From positions 496,001-560,000 of the forward strand of contig NZ_JAKNQH010000002.1 of the NCBI RefSeq assembly GCF_022662305.1: a stretch of DNA of 64,000 nucleotides. The letters run 5' to 3'. This DNA is from Sphingomonas sp. BAUL-RG-20F-R05-02. Its GTDB lineage: Bacteria; Pseudomonadota; Alphaproteobacteria; Sphingomonadales; Sphingomonadaceae. Shown here one piece after another: positions 17,058 to 25,135 of this stretch (positions are counted from its first letter, which is position 1; each line of letters opens with the position of its first letter). The notes beneath the pieces were generated by a model. It was given only the letters and a program-made list of their open reading frames with translations. It was not told where the DNA came from and made no database searches. A program made the position numbers and the translations under genes.

Positions 17058-18248
17058 ATGCGAATCGTCGACGTCAACGAGTTCTACTCACCGACGGGCG
17101 GCGGCGTCCGCACCTATATCGACCGCAAGATGGGTGCGATGTCCGACCTCGGCCACGAGCTGATCGTGATCGCGCCGGGCCGCGAAAATGCGATTGAGGA
17201 ACGTCCCGGCGGGGGGCGGATCATCTACCTCAAGGCCGGGCGGCTGCCGTTCGACCACAATTACGGGCTGTTCTGGGATCCCGCGCCGATCACGCACGCG
17301 CTCGACCGGTTGCAGCCCGACCTGGTCGAGACGTCGTCGCCGTGGCGGCCGCCGTGGGTGGTCGGCCAGTGGCAGAGTGACGCGGTCAAGACGTTCTTCA
17401 TGCACAACGACAATGTCTCGGCCTATGCGCTGCGCTGGTTCGAGAACCTCGCGCCGACCGAGCGGATCGAGCGCGCGTTCCTGTGGTACAGCCGCTACAT
17501 GGACAAGTTCCTCGGCGCGTTCGATGCAGTCGTCACCAACGGCCCGGCGCTGGAGAAGCGACTGACCGCACGTGGCGTGCGGATCGACGCGTCCATGCCG
17601 CTGGGGATCGAGCGCGGCCATTTCTCGCCCGATCTGCGCGACGAGCGGCTGCGGGTGGCGTTGCTCGCCCAGTGCGGATTACCGCCGCACGGGCATCTGC
17701 TGCTCGGCCTCGGGCGGCATCACCCGGAGAAGCGCTGGCGGCTGGTGATCGATGCGGTCGAGCGGGCCGGTGCCGGACTGCCGGTCGGGCTGATCCTGCT
17801 CGGCGCGGGCGTCGAGACGCAGAAGATCGAGAAGCGTGTCGCGGGCAGCCCGCACATCCGCATGTTCAGACCCGTCTACGATCGCGAGCGGCTGGCGCGG
17901 ATCATGGCGAGCTGCGATGCGCTGATCCACGGGTCCGAAGCCGAGCCGTTCGGGCTGGTCGCATCGGAGGCGATGGCGGCAGGCCTGCCGCTGATCGTGC
18001 CGGATACCGGCGGCTGCGCGGAGGTGGCCGATCCGCTGTCGTCCGAACTCTACACCGCGCGCGATGCCGGTGCGGCGGCGCTGGCGATCGCCCGGCTGTT
18101 CGCGCGTGACCAGCCGATGCTGCGGCGCGCCGCGCGCGTGGCGGCGGGCAAGGTACGCAGCGACCGCGAGCATACCGTCGACCTAATGAATTACTACGAG
18201 AGTCTGGTGCGCGCCAAGCGTGACGGCAAGCGGCTCAACGCGGCCTGA
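17058..18248 (+). CDS. Glycosyltransferase family 4 protein
   Basis: A GT-B glycosyltransferase of 396 residues. The N-terminus MRIVDVNEFYSPTGGGVRTY carries the acceptor-side glycine loop; the C-terminal domain has LLGLGRHHPEKRWRLVIDAV and the E-x7-E motif in AEPFGLVASEAMAAGLPLIV. The long aromatic stretch ETSSPWRPPWVVGQW near residue 95 resembles a group of GT4 enzymes with mannosyl-type activities, but the sugar cannot be assigned. It is third in the coupled run after the membrane protein and the DUF2141 gene. Its stop overlaps the 3' end of the convergent GT-C gene by 14 bases. Confidence 0.87.
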   Translation: MRIVDVNEFYSPTGGGVRTYIDRKMGAMSDLGHELIVIAPGRENAIEERPGGGRIIYLKAGRLPFDHNYGLFWDPAPITHALDRLQPDLVETSSPWRPPWVVGQWQSDAVKTFFMHNDNVSAYALRWFENLAPTERIERAFLWYSRYMDKFLGAFDAVVTNGPALEKRLTARGVRIDASMPLGIERGHFSPDLRDERLRVALLAQCGLPPHGHLLLGLGRHHPEKRWRLVIDAVERAGAGLPVGLILLGAGVETQKIEKRVAGSPHIRMFRPVYDRERLARIMASCDALIHGSEAEPFGLVASEAMAAGLPLIVPDTGGCAEVADPLSSELYTARDAGAAALAIARLFARDQPMLRRAARVAAGKVRSDREHTVDLMNYYESLVRAKRDGKRLNAA

Positions 18249-19680
18249 CGTAAAGGCGGAAGCGACCACCGGGCACCGCTTGCGCACGGTAGCCGTGGCC
18301 CTGCGCCCACGCCTCCAGCGGGCGCTCAAGCGCCGGGTCGCCGCTCGTCCATTCGCCCTCCCCGCCCAGCAGGATCGCCGCCGGCGCGCCGAGTGCGCCG
18401 AGGCGATCACCGGACACCGCGTGCAGCGCCGGCTCCTGCGCGGGCGTGAGCAGCGCGTGGCTGCGGAAGTAGAACGGCCCGGCGGCGAAACGCGGATCGA
18501 CCGCGCGGGCGGCGGCCGGCAGGAATTGCGGCGACAGCGTCGCGACCGGGCCGGTGCTGCCGGCGTGATCGAGCGCCGCGCGTATCGCGAGCGACTGGCG
18601 CATCGCTTCGATCATCGGCACGCCGCGCACCAGCCCCGCCAGCGCGACGAGGCTCGGCGCGAGGCCGGCGATGACGAACACCGCCGCCAGCCGCTTCGCG
18701 GTCCGCCCCGGCGGGTGCACCTCCAGCGCCATCGCCGCCCGCACGAACAACACCGGCAGCACCGGTGCGAGATATTGCCGCCAAGTCGGCGCGGGCATCA
18801 GCGCACCGACGAAGGCGGCGACCACCAACAGGTCGAGCAGCACCCGTACGGAATCGCGCCGCCGGTCGCGCACCACCGCGACGATCGCCAGCAGCGCCGG
18901 GCCGAGCGCGAGGAACTTGAGCGTGTCGAGCAGCTTGGCCAACCACCCAAGCTTCCACGCACGCGCGCCGCCGAGATAATATTCCACCGGCGCGCGGGTC
19001 GGAAAGCCGAGCACACCGAACAGGAACGCAGGCGGATCGGCGACGTAGAACCCGGCGACCAGCGCCGCCACGGGCGCCGCACCCGCCGCCACCAGCGCTG
19101 GCCGGTGCCGCCGATCGACCAGCGCGAGCGCGCCATAGCCCAGCGCAGGCACCGCATAGGACACTTTCGCCGCCGCCGCCGCCGCGAGCAGAAACCCGGC
19201 GAGCAGCGCCGACCTGGTGGTCGTGCGCCCCAGGCTTCCGCGCACCAGCGCCGGCAGCGCCAGGGCGAACAGCGCGAGCGGCAGCGCGTCGTTGCGCGCG
19301 GTGCCGATGCTGAACAGCAGGATGTCACAGCACGCGAATAGCCCCGTTGCGCTGGCGGCGGCACGCTCCCCCGCCCCTGCGGCGCGGGCTGCGCGGTACA
19401 CGCCGGCGAGCGCGAGGACGCCGAGCAGCGCGTTGACGAGACGCAGCGCCGGCCATGCCCACATGCCCGCCGCCCAGGCCAGCGGTGCGAACAGCAGCGG
19501 CTGAAGCGGCGCCTGTAGATAGAGGTAATCGAGATACGGCAGGTGGCCGCGCGCGGTCAGCGTGGCGGCGGCGACATACTGGCTCTCGTCATGGTCGAGC
19601 GGGCGCAGCAGCGCGAGCGCGCAGAACAGGACGGCCAGCCCGAACCACACCGGGGCACCACGCAGGGAGAGCTTCATCAC
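18235..19680 (-). CDS. GT-C family membrane glycosyltransferase (GT39/83-like)
   Basis: A polytopic membrane protein of 481 residues with about ten to eleven hydrophobic helices. In the first periplasmic loop it has RPLDHDESQY (residues 26-35), the acidic Asp-x-Asp/Glu pair that is the catalytic signature of GT-C enzymes such as ArnT and PMT-type mannosyltransferases, which use polyprenyl-phosphate sugars. The rest is Ala/Leu-rich with a small soluble C-terminus. It is convergent to the GT4 operon, overlapping by 14 bases, and probably adds a sugar to the same glycan or lipid in the periplasm. Donor and target are unknown. Confidence 0.75.
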   Translation of the reverse strand: MMKLSLRGAPVWFGLAVLFCALALLRPLDHDESQYVAAATLTARGHLPYLDYLYLQAPLQPLLFAPLAWAAGMWAWPALRLVNALLGVLALAGVYRAARAAGAGERAAASATGLFACCDILLFSIGTARNDALPLALFALALPALVRGSLGRTTTRSALLAGFLLAAAAAAKVSYAVPALGYGALALVDRRHRPALVAAGAAPVAALVAGFYVADPPAFLFGVLGFPTRAPVEYYLGGARAWKLGWLAKLLDTLKFLALGPALLAIVAVVRDRRRDSVRVLLDLLVVAAFVGALMPAPTWRQYLAPVLPVLFVRAAMALEVHPPGRTAKRLAAVFVIAGLAPSLVALAGLVRGVPMIEAMRQSLAIRAALDHAGSTGPVATLSPQFLPAAARAVDPRFAAGPFYFRSHALLTPAQEPALHAVSGDRLGALGAPAAILLGGEGEWTSGDPALERPLEAWAQGHGYRAQAVPGGRFRLYVRPR

Positions 19681-19803
19681 AGACCCGGCCTTACCCCGTC
19701 ACCGCGGCGAAACAACGGCGATGGCACGGGAGATCGCGACATGCCTCCCGGCGATGCCGCGCGGCTGATCGGGGTGCGACAGGAGGTCGGCAGATGAAAG
19801 GCC

Positions 19804-19827
19804 GCGACTGCGTGAACACGCGGTCGC
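19804..19827 (-). terminator. Hairpin downstream of tRNA-Thr
   Basis: Arms GCGACTGCGTG (19804-19814) and CACGCGGTCGC (19817-19827) pair over 11 positions with one G-U. It lies about 75 bp past the tRNA 3' end on the minus strand, where it is followed by GGCCTTTC. It may end the tRNA transcript, but the U-tract is weak. The rest of 19681-19900 shows no supportable gene. Confidence 0.35.
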
Positions 19828-19900
19828 ACCGGCCCAGCCGTCGCAGCGATCACCCGCACTTACGCGGCATTCGCCTGATCCGCCTCGAACGCGGAAAAAA

Positions 19901-19975
<75 letters not shown>

Positions 19976-20040
19976 ATTTCCGGTTATCGCGGAAGCGGCG
20001 TAAGAGACGAGGCGGACCGGATTGTCAAGGCTGTAAGCGA

Positions 20041-20193
20041 ATGAACGACAAGGAAACACGCGAGGAGCGGCTGGCGGCGGCGCTGCGCGAGAACCTGCGA
20101 CGCAGGAAGGCGCGGGCCCGGGGCGAGGCTGATGCGGCAAGCACGGCGCAAGCCGCCTCGACGTCGCCCGATACACAAGGGGTGGCGGACTGA
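20041..20193 (+). CDS. Small basic conserved hypothetical protein
   Basis: A 50-residue protein: a highly charged N-terminal helix (EERLAAALRENLRRRKARAR) followed by an Ala/Ser/Thr-rich tail. Small proteins with the EERLxxxLRxNLRRRKxQxR pattern are common in sphingomonads next to housekeeping genes; their function is unknown. The ATG at 20041 is 65 bases past the tRNA gene (opposite strand). No strong ribosome-binding site is seen. The charged helix suggests RNA or ribosome contact, but that is inference. Confidence 0.65.
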   Translation: MNDKETREERLAAALRENLRRRKARARGEADAASTAQAASTSPDTQGVAD

Positions 20194-20304
20194 GGGCGCC
20201 GCCCCCAATTCGTCCGTGTCCTGCGCGGTCGCGGCGCATACTACCAGCACTGCGCCCGGGCTCTCGATTTCGATCGCCTCCAACGAACAGGCGCTACGAC
20301 CTCG

Positions 20305-22101
20305 CTAAGCGATCGGCGCGCACTTTGCGGCGAGCCACATGCGCTCCGCATCGTCCATCTGCGGCCCGAGCAGCCCGAGCACCTGCGCATGATAGGCGTC
20401 GAGCCACGCCCGCTCGGGCGGGGTGAGCATGTCCGCGACGATCAGCGAGCGTTCGATCGGCACGAAGGTCAGCGTCTCGAAGCCGAGCATCGCCTGCTCG
20501 GCGCCGGCGATCCCGCGCGGCTCGACCAGGATGAGGTTCTCGATACGGATGCCGTATTCGCCGGCTTTGTAATAGCCGGGTTCGTTGGACAGGATCATGC
20601 CTGCACGCAGCGGCTCGGACGGGCCGCCGCCGGGGTAGAACGGCTGAGCGATGCGCTGCGGCCCTTCGTGCACCGACAGATACGCGCCGACGCCGTGGCC
20701 AGTGCCATGCCCATAGTCCAGCCCAGCCTCCCACAACGGCCGCCTCGCGAAGCCGTCGAGTTGGCCGCCGGTGGTCCCGGTCGGGAAGACCGCCGTCGTC
20801 AGCGCGATGTGGCCGCGCAGGACGCGGGTGAAGCGGTCGCGCATCTCCTCGCTCGGCGTGCCGACCGGGATCACGCGGGTCACATCGGTGGTGCCGTCGC
20901 GGTACTGCCCCCCGGAATCGACGAGGTAGAGCTGGCCCGGCAGGATCGCGGCGTTCGATTCGTCGGTCACCTTGTAATGCGGGCTGGCGCCGTGTGCGCC
21001 GGTGGCGGAAATGGTGTCGAAGGAACTGTCGAGCCACACGCCGGTCGCTTCGCGGAACGCCTGTAGCTTGGCGGCGGCGGAGAGTTCGGTCTCGCCGCCA
21101 GCCGGCAGCGTGGTCTCCGCCCAGCGCAGGAAGCGCGCGAGCGCGGCGCCGTCACGGGCGGAGGCGGCGCGGTGGCCGGCGATCTCGGCCGGGTTCTTGA
21201 TCGCCTTGGCAAGGACGGTGGGGTCGCGCAGCGGCAACACGCTTGCCCCGCCCCCTTCGAGCACGTCGAAGATCGCGGCGACCGCGCGTTCGGGATCGGC
21301 GGCGACGCGCTTGCCGGAGAAACTGCCGAGCGCGGCGGAGAACTCCGCGCGGTCGCGCACCCGCACCGCATTGCCGAGATGCTGGCGGACGGCATCGTCC
21401 ACCTTCTCGGGCGCGACGAACAACTCTGCGGTGCCGTCGGCATCAATGATCGCATAGGCGAGCGCGACGGGCGTATGCGCGACATCGGTGCCGCGCACGT
21501 TGAGAACCCAGGCGATCGAATCGAGCGCGGTCAGCACCACCGCGTCGGCCTTGCGCGTCGTCAGCCAGTCGGCGACCGCCCCGCGTTTTTCCGCCGAAGA
21601 GGCGCCGGCGGTGCCATCGTCCTGCACGGCCAGCCGGGCGCGCGAGGGGGCGGGTCGATCGGGCCATACCGCGTCGATCGGATTGGTGTCGATCGGCACC
21701 AGAATCGCGCCGCGCTCGGCGAGTGCACGCGACGCTTCCGCCACCCATGCGCGGGTGTGCAGCCACGGGTCATAGCCGATACGCCCGCCCTGCCTCGCAT
21801 TGGCGCCAAGCCACGCCGACACGCTGGTGCCGGGCACGGCGACATACTGCCAGTCGTCGGCCGAAACCTGTTCGCGCACCTGCAAGGTGTACCGTCCGTC
21901 GGTGAAGATCGCCGCCACTTCCGGCAGCACCACCGCCGTGCCGGCCGAGCCCTGGAAGCCGGTCAGCCAGGCGAGGCGCTGCGCGTACGCGCCGACATAT
22001 TCGCTCATATGCTCGTCGGTGAGCGGCACGACGAAGCCGTCGAGCGGCACGCCGGCGAGGTGTTCGCGAAGCGCGGCGAGACGGGCGGAGTAGGTCGACA
22101 T
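20305..22101 (-). CDS. Aminopeptidase P family (M24B) metallopeptidase
   Basis: Removes N-terminal residues that precede proline. It has 598 residues in the long three-domain arrangement (two creatinase-like N-terminal domains, then the pita-bread catalytic domain) seen in XPNPEP1-type enzymes. The dimetal ligands are visible in order: two Asp in VDSGGQYRDGTTDVTR, His in GHGTGHGVGAYLSVHEGP, Glu in SNEPGYYK and Glu in GIRIENLILV. I chose ATG 22101 because it has AAGGAT upstream and gives the family N-terminus; the open frame continues to 22284 without such support. It is divergent from the S9 peptidase gene, with 118 bp between them. Confidence 0.92.
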   Translation of the reverse strand: MSTYSARLAALREHLAGVPLDGFVVPLTDEHMSEYVGAYAQRLAWLTGFQGSAGTAVVLPEVAAIFTDGRYTLQVREQVSADDWQYVAVPGTSVSAWLGANARQGGRIGYDPWLHTRAWVAEASRALAERGAILVPIDTNPIDAVWPDRPAPSRARLAVQDDGTAGASSAEKRGAVADWLTTRKADAVVLTALDSIAWVLNVRGTDVAHTPVALAYAIIDADGTAELFVAPEKVDDAVRQHLGNAVRVRDRAEFSAALGSFSGKRVAADPERAVAAIFDVLEGGGASVLPLRDPTVLAKAIKNPAEIAGHRAASARDGAALARFLRWAETTLPAGGETELSAAAKLQAFREATGVWLDSSFDTISATGAHGASPHYKVTDESNAAILPGQLYLVDSGGQYRDGTTDVTRVIPVGTPSEEMRDRFTRVLRGHIALTTAVFPTGTTGGQLDGFARRPLWEAGLDYGHGTGHGVGAYLSVHEGPQRIAQPFYPGGGPSEPLRAGMILSNEPGYYKAGEYGIRIENLILVEPRGIAGAEQAMLGFETLTFVPIERSLIVADMLTPPERAWLDAYHAQVLGLLGPQMDDAERMWLAAKCAPIA

Positions 22102-22219
22102 TCGGGATCCTTGGCGGGCGATCGGGGAGGGCTTGCCACTGTATCGGCGCCGGCACGCGCACGCGAGGGGTTTCGCCCGGCCATTGCCGCCGCCGTCCAC
22201 GCACCCTAGGTCTGCGGAC

Positions 22220-24277
22220 ATGACCGATATTGCACCGCCGATTGCCGAACGCCGCCCGCGCAGCTTCACGCGCCACGGCATCACCGTCGAGGATCCCTAT
22301 GCCTGGCTGAAAGACCCGAACTATCCCGATGTGACCGACCCGGACGTGCTGGCGTACCTCGAAGCCGAGAACGGCTATTTCGAGGCGCTGATGGCGCCGC
22401 GCAAAGCCCTGATCGACCGGTTGTATGCGGAGATGAAGGGGCGCATCAAGGAAGATGAATCGTCGGTGCCGCAAAAGGACGGCGATTGGCTGTACTGGAC
22501 CGCGTTCGAGACCGGCGGCGAATATCGCCAGTGGTGGCGAAAGCCGGTGGCGGGCGGCGAGGACCAGTTGATGCTGGACGAGCCGGCGTTGGCGGCGGGC
22601 AAGGAATATTTCCGGCTCGGTACGGTGTCGGTCAGCAACGATGGCAAACTGCTCGCCTATGCGATCGACGACAACGGCTCGGAACGCTTCGAGCTGCGCG
22701 TCAAGAACCTCGAAACCGGCGAGCATCTCGCGGACGTGATCCCCGGCACCCTGTCCGAAATCGTGTGGACGGCGGACGACAAGGGCTTCCTCTACGGCCT
22801 CGCCAACGAACAATGGCGCACCGACAATGCCCGGCTGCACTGGCTGGGCAGCGACCCCAAGGATGACGTGGAACTGTTCCGCGAGGCGGACGAGGGCTAC
22901 CGCGTCGGCATTTCGGAGACGAGCGCGCGCAACTGGATCATCATCGCCACCGGCGATCATGTCACCAGCGAGGTGTATCTGCTGCCCGCGAACGATCCGC
23001 TCGCCACGCCGCTGCTGGTGTCGGCGCGGCAGCCGGGCCGCGAGTATGACGTGGACGAGCATGACGGTACTTTGTTCATCCACACCAACGACGTCGATCC
23101 GATGTGGCGGCTGTGCACCGCGCAGATCAACGCGCCGGGCGAGTGGTCCGAGCGGATCGCACCCTCCGCGCATTTCTACATGACCGGCGTGTCGTGCTTC
23201 CGCGACTTCTTCATCGTCGACGGGCGTGAGGATGGGCTCGATCAGGTCGAGATCCACCGCTACGACGGCGGCGCGCCGAAGCGGATCGCGTTCCCGGAGG
23301 CGAGCTATGACGCGGGCCTCGGCGACAATCCCGAATATGCGATGGACGTGCTCCGCTTGGGGTACGAATCGATGGTCACGCCGGGCACCGCCTATGATTA
23401 TGACGTCGCGACGGGCGAGATGACCGTGCTGAAGGTGCAGGAGATCCCGTCCGGTTATGACGCGGATGGCTATCGCACCGAACGGCTCAAGATCACCGCG
23501 CGCGATGGCACTGAGGTGCCAGTGTCGATCGTCTATCCGAAGGATTTCGTGAAGGACGGCTCCGCGCCGCTCTACCTCTACTCCTACGGCGCCTATGGCC
23601 ATGCCATCCCGCCGGGCTTCTCAACCGGGCGTTTGAGCCTGCTCGATCGCGGCTTTGCCTATGCGATCGCGCATATTCGCGGCGGCGACGATCTTGGCCA
23701 GCAATGGTATCACGACGGCAAACTCGAAAAGCGCACCAACACGTTCAACGATTTCGTCGACGTGGCGAAGGGGCTGATCGCGGGGGGCTGGACCAGTGCG
23801 GGCCGAATCGCGATCGCCGGGCGTTCGGCGGGTGGCGAGCTGATGGGCGCGGTGGTCAATTCCGATCCCGAATTGTGGGGCGCGGTGATCGCCGACGTGC
23901 CGTTCGTCGACGTGCTCAACACGATGCTCGACGCGGACCTGCCGCTGACGCCGGGCGAATGGCCGGAGTGGGGCAACCCGATCGAGGACAAGGCGGCGTT
24001 CGAGCTGATCCGGTCGTACTCCCCCTACGATCAGGTAAAGGCGCAGGCCTATCCGCCGTTGTTCATCAGCGGTGGGCTGAACGATCCGCGCGTGACCTAT
24101 TGGGAACCGGCGAAATGGACGGCCAAGCTGCGCGCCACCAAGACCGACGACAATGTGCTGTTCCTCAAGACCAACATGGGCGCGGGGCATGGCGGCAAGT
24201 CCGGCCGGTTCGAATCGCTGCGTGAGGCGGCGGAGGAACATGCCTTCGTGTTGTGGCAGTTGGGGATCAAGGCATAG
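22220..24277 (+). CDS. S9A prolyl oligopeptidase / oligopeptidase B
   Basis: A serine oligopeptidase of 685 residues with an N-terminal seven-bladed propeller and a C-terminal alpha/beta-hydrolase domain. The catalytic triad is complete: Ser536 in GRSAGGEL, Asp622 in GGLNDPRVTYWEP and His657 in GAGHGGKSGR. The FVDVLNTMLDADLPLT loop and the RGGDDLGQQWYHDG strand match PtrB (oligopeptidase B, cutting after Arg/Lys) better than true prolyl oligopeptidase. The start at ATG 22220 gives the family N-terminus (RHGITVEDPYAWLKD); an upstream in-frame ATG at 22133 would add 29 unlikely residues. No signal peptide, so it is cytoplasmic. Confidence 0.93.
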   Translation: MTDIAPPIAERRPRSFTRHGITVEDPYAWLKDPNYPDVTDPDVLAYLEAENGYFEALMAPRKALIDRLYAEMKGRIKEDESSVPQKDGDWLYWTAFETGGEYRQWWRKPVAGGEDQLMLDEPALAAGKEYFRLGTVSVSNDGKLLAYAIDDNGSERFELRVKNLETGEHLADVIPGTLSEIVWTADDKGFLYGLANEQWRTDNARLHWLGSDPKDDVELFREADEGYRVGISETSARNWIIIATGDHVTSEVYLLPANDPLATPLLVSARQPGREYDVDEHDGTLFIHTNDVDPMWRLCTAQINAPGEWSERIAPSAHFYMTGVSCFRDFFIVDGREDGLDQVEIHRYDGGAPKRIAFPEASYDAGLGDNPEYAMDVLRLGYESMVTPGTAYDYDVATGEMTVLKVQEIPSGYDADGYRTERLKITARDGTEVPVSIVYPKDFVKDGSAPLYLYSYGAYGHAIPPGFSTGRLSLLDRGFAYAIAHIRGGDDLGQQWYHDGKLEKRTNTFNDFVDVAKGLIAGGWTSAGRIAIAGRSAGGELMGAVVNSDPELWGAVIADVPFVDVLNTMLDADLPLTPGEWPEWGNPIEDKAAFELIRSYSPYDQVKAQAYPPLFISGGLNDPRVTYWEPAKWTAKLRATKTDDNVLFLKTNMGAGHGGKSGRFESLREAAEEHAFVLWQLGIKA

Positions 24278-24385
24278 GCCGGTCTCGCCCTTCCGCTGCG
24301 GATCGCACTTGGAAAGGTGGATAAAGTCTCGCCGGGCAAGACGTAGGGACTTGCACCGAATCGCGCCTCGTGCGTTGGGGCGCGC

Positions 24386-24751
24386 ATGGCAAAGTCCGCA
24401 ACCGACCTGATGCAGGATATCCTCGTCGCCGCGACGCTTGATGCGTTCATGGCGCTCAAGAAATCTTCGGGCGGGCTGCCCAACGCGCTGGTGCGCGATC
24501 TCAACGCGGTGCACGCCAACACCACCCTCGCCGATCTGCCCGCCGAGGTGCAGGCGGCGATCACCGCGAGCGTGCGCGATGCGTTCTCGCGGTTGTTGAA
24601 GGAGGGCTACACCGTCGCGCCGAGTCGCGGCACCACGCCGCCGCCTGCGCCGCGCAGCCCGACGCCGCCGCCGCGCCCGCGCTCGAAATCCGGGCCGCCC
24701 ACTGTCGAGACGCGCCGGCCGCGCGCACCGATCAAGCCGAAAGCGCGCTGA
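24386..24751 (+). CDS. Conserved hypothetical protein, Pro/Arg-rich tail
   Basis: A 121-residue soluble protein. The first 75 residues form predicted helices (DLMQDILVAATLDAFMALKK and AEVQAAITASVRDAFSRLLKEGY) with no motif I recognise; the last 45 residues are a disordered, strongly basic Pro/Arg/Thr tail. It ends 4 bp before the convergent small membrane protein gene. Codon use matches its neighbours. Function unknown; the basic tail could contact nucleic acid, but nothing else supports that. Confidence 0.65.
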   Translation: MAKSATDLMQDILVAATLDAFMALKKSSGGLPNALVRDLNAVHANTTLADLPAEVQAAITASVRDAFSRLLKEGYTVAPSRGTTPPPAPRSPTPPPRPRSKSGPPTVETRRPRAPIKPKAR

Positions 24752-24754
24752 ACC

Positions 24755-24964
24755 TCAATTGCCCATCGCGTTGGCGAGGGTGGCGAGATCGGCACTGTTG
24801 ACCGGCATGCCGTTCGCATCTTGTGTGGCGGGGTCGCTCGCGTTCGAGGCGGCGACCGCATCGTGGCGCGGCGCGACACCGACGAAATCCACCGCCGTCC
24901 ACAGGATGCCGCCCGCCCAGAGCAACGCTGCCCAGCGGCTGCGGAAGAGTTTGGCATATGGCAT
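24755..24964 (-). CDS. Small single-helix membrane protein
   Basis: A 69-residue protein with a short basic start, one hydrophobic helix (about residues 9-29, rich in Trp), and an acidic or polar tail ending in LATLANAMGN. Proteins of this design are found near polA in other sphingomonads as conserved hypotheticals. The helix may be an uncleaved anchor with the tail in the periplasm. Start ATG at 24964. Function unknown. Confidence 0.6.
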   Translation of the reverse strand: MPYAKLFRSRWAALLWAGGILWTAVDFVGVAPRHDAVAASNASDPATQDANGMPVNSADLATLANAMGN

Positions 24965-25135
24965 GCCGCCGGGATTAGCGGCGGTCGGTCAAGCAAGGAT
25001 TGGCGGAACTGGTTAACGCCGCAGCGCGCTTCCGCCCGTTCACCATCCCCCGCGTTACCCAAAAACCACATGCCGCTGGCGTGTCGCGCTTAAGCCTTTG
25101 TGTCGCCCGCCACGCTGGGCTATCCCGCGCGCACA

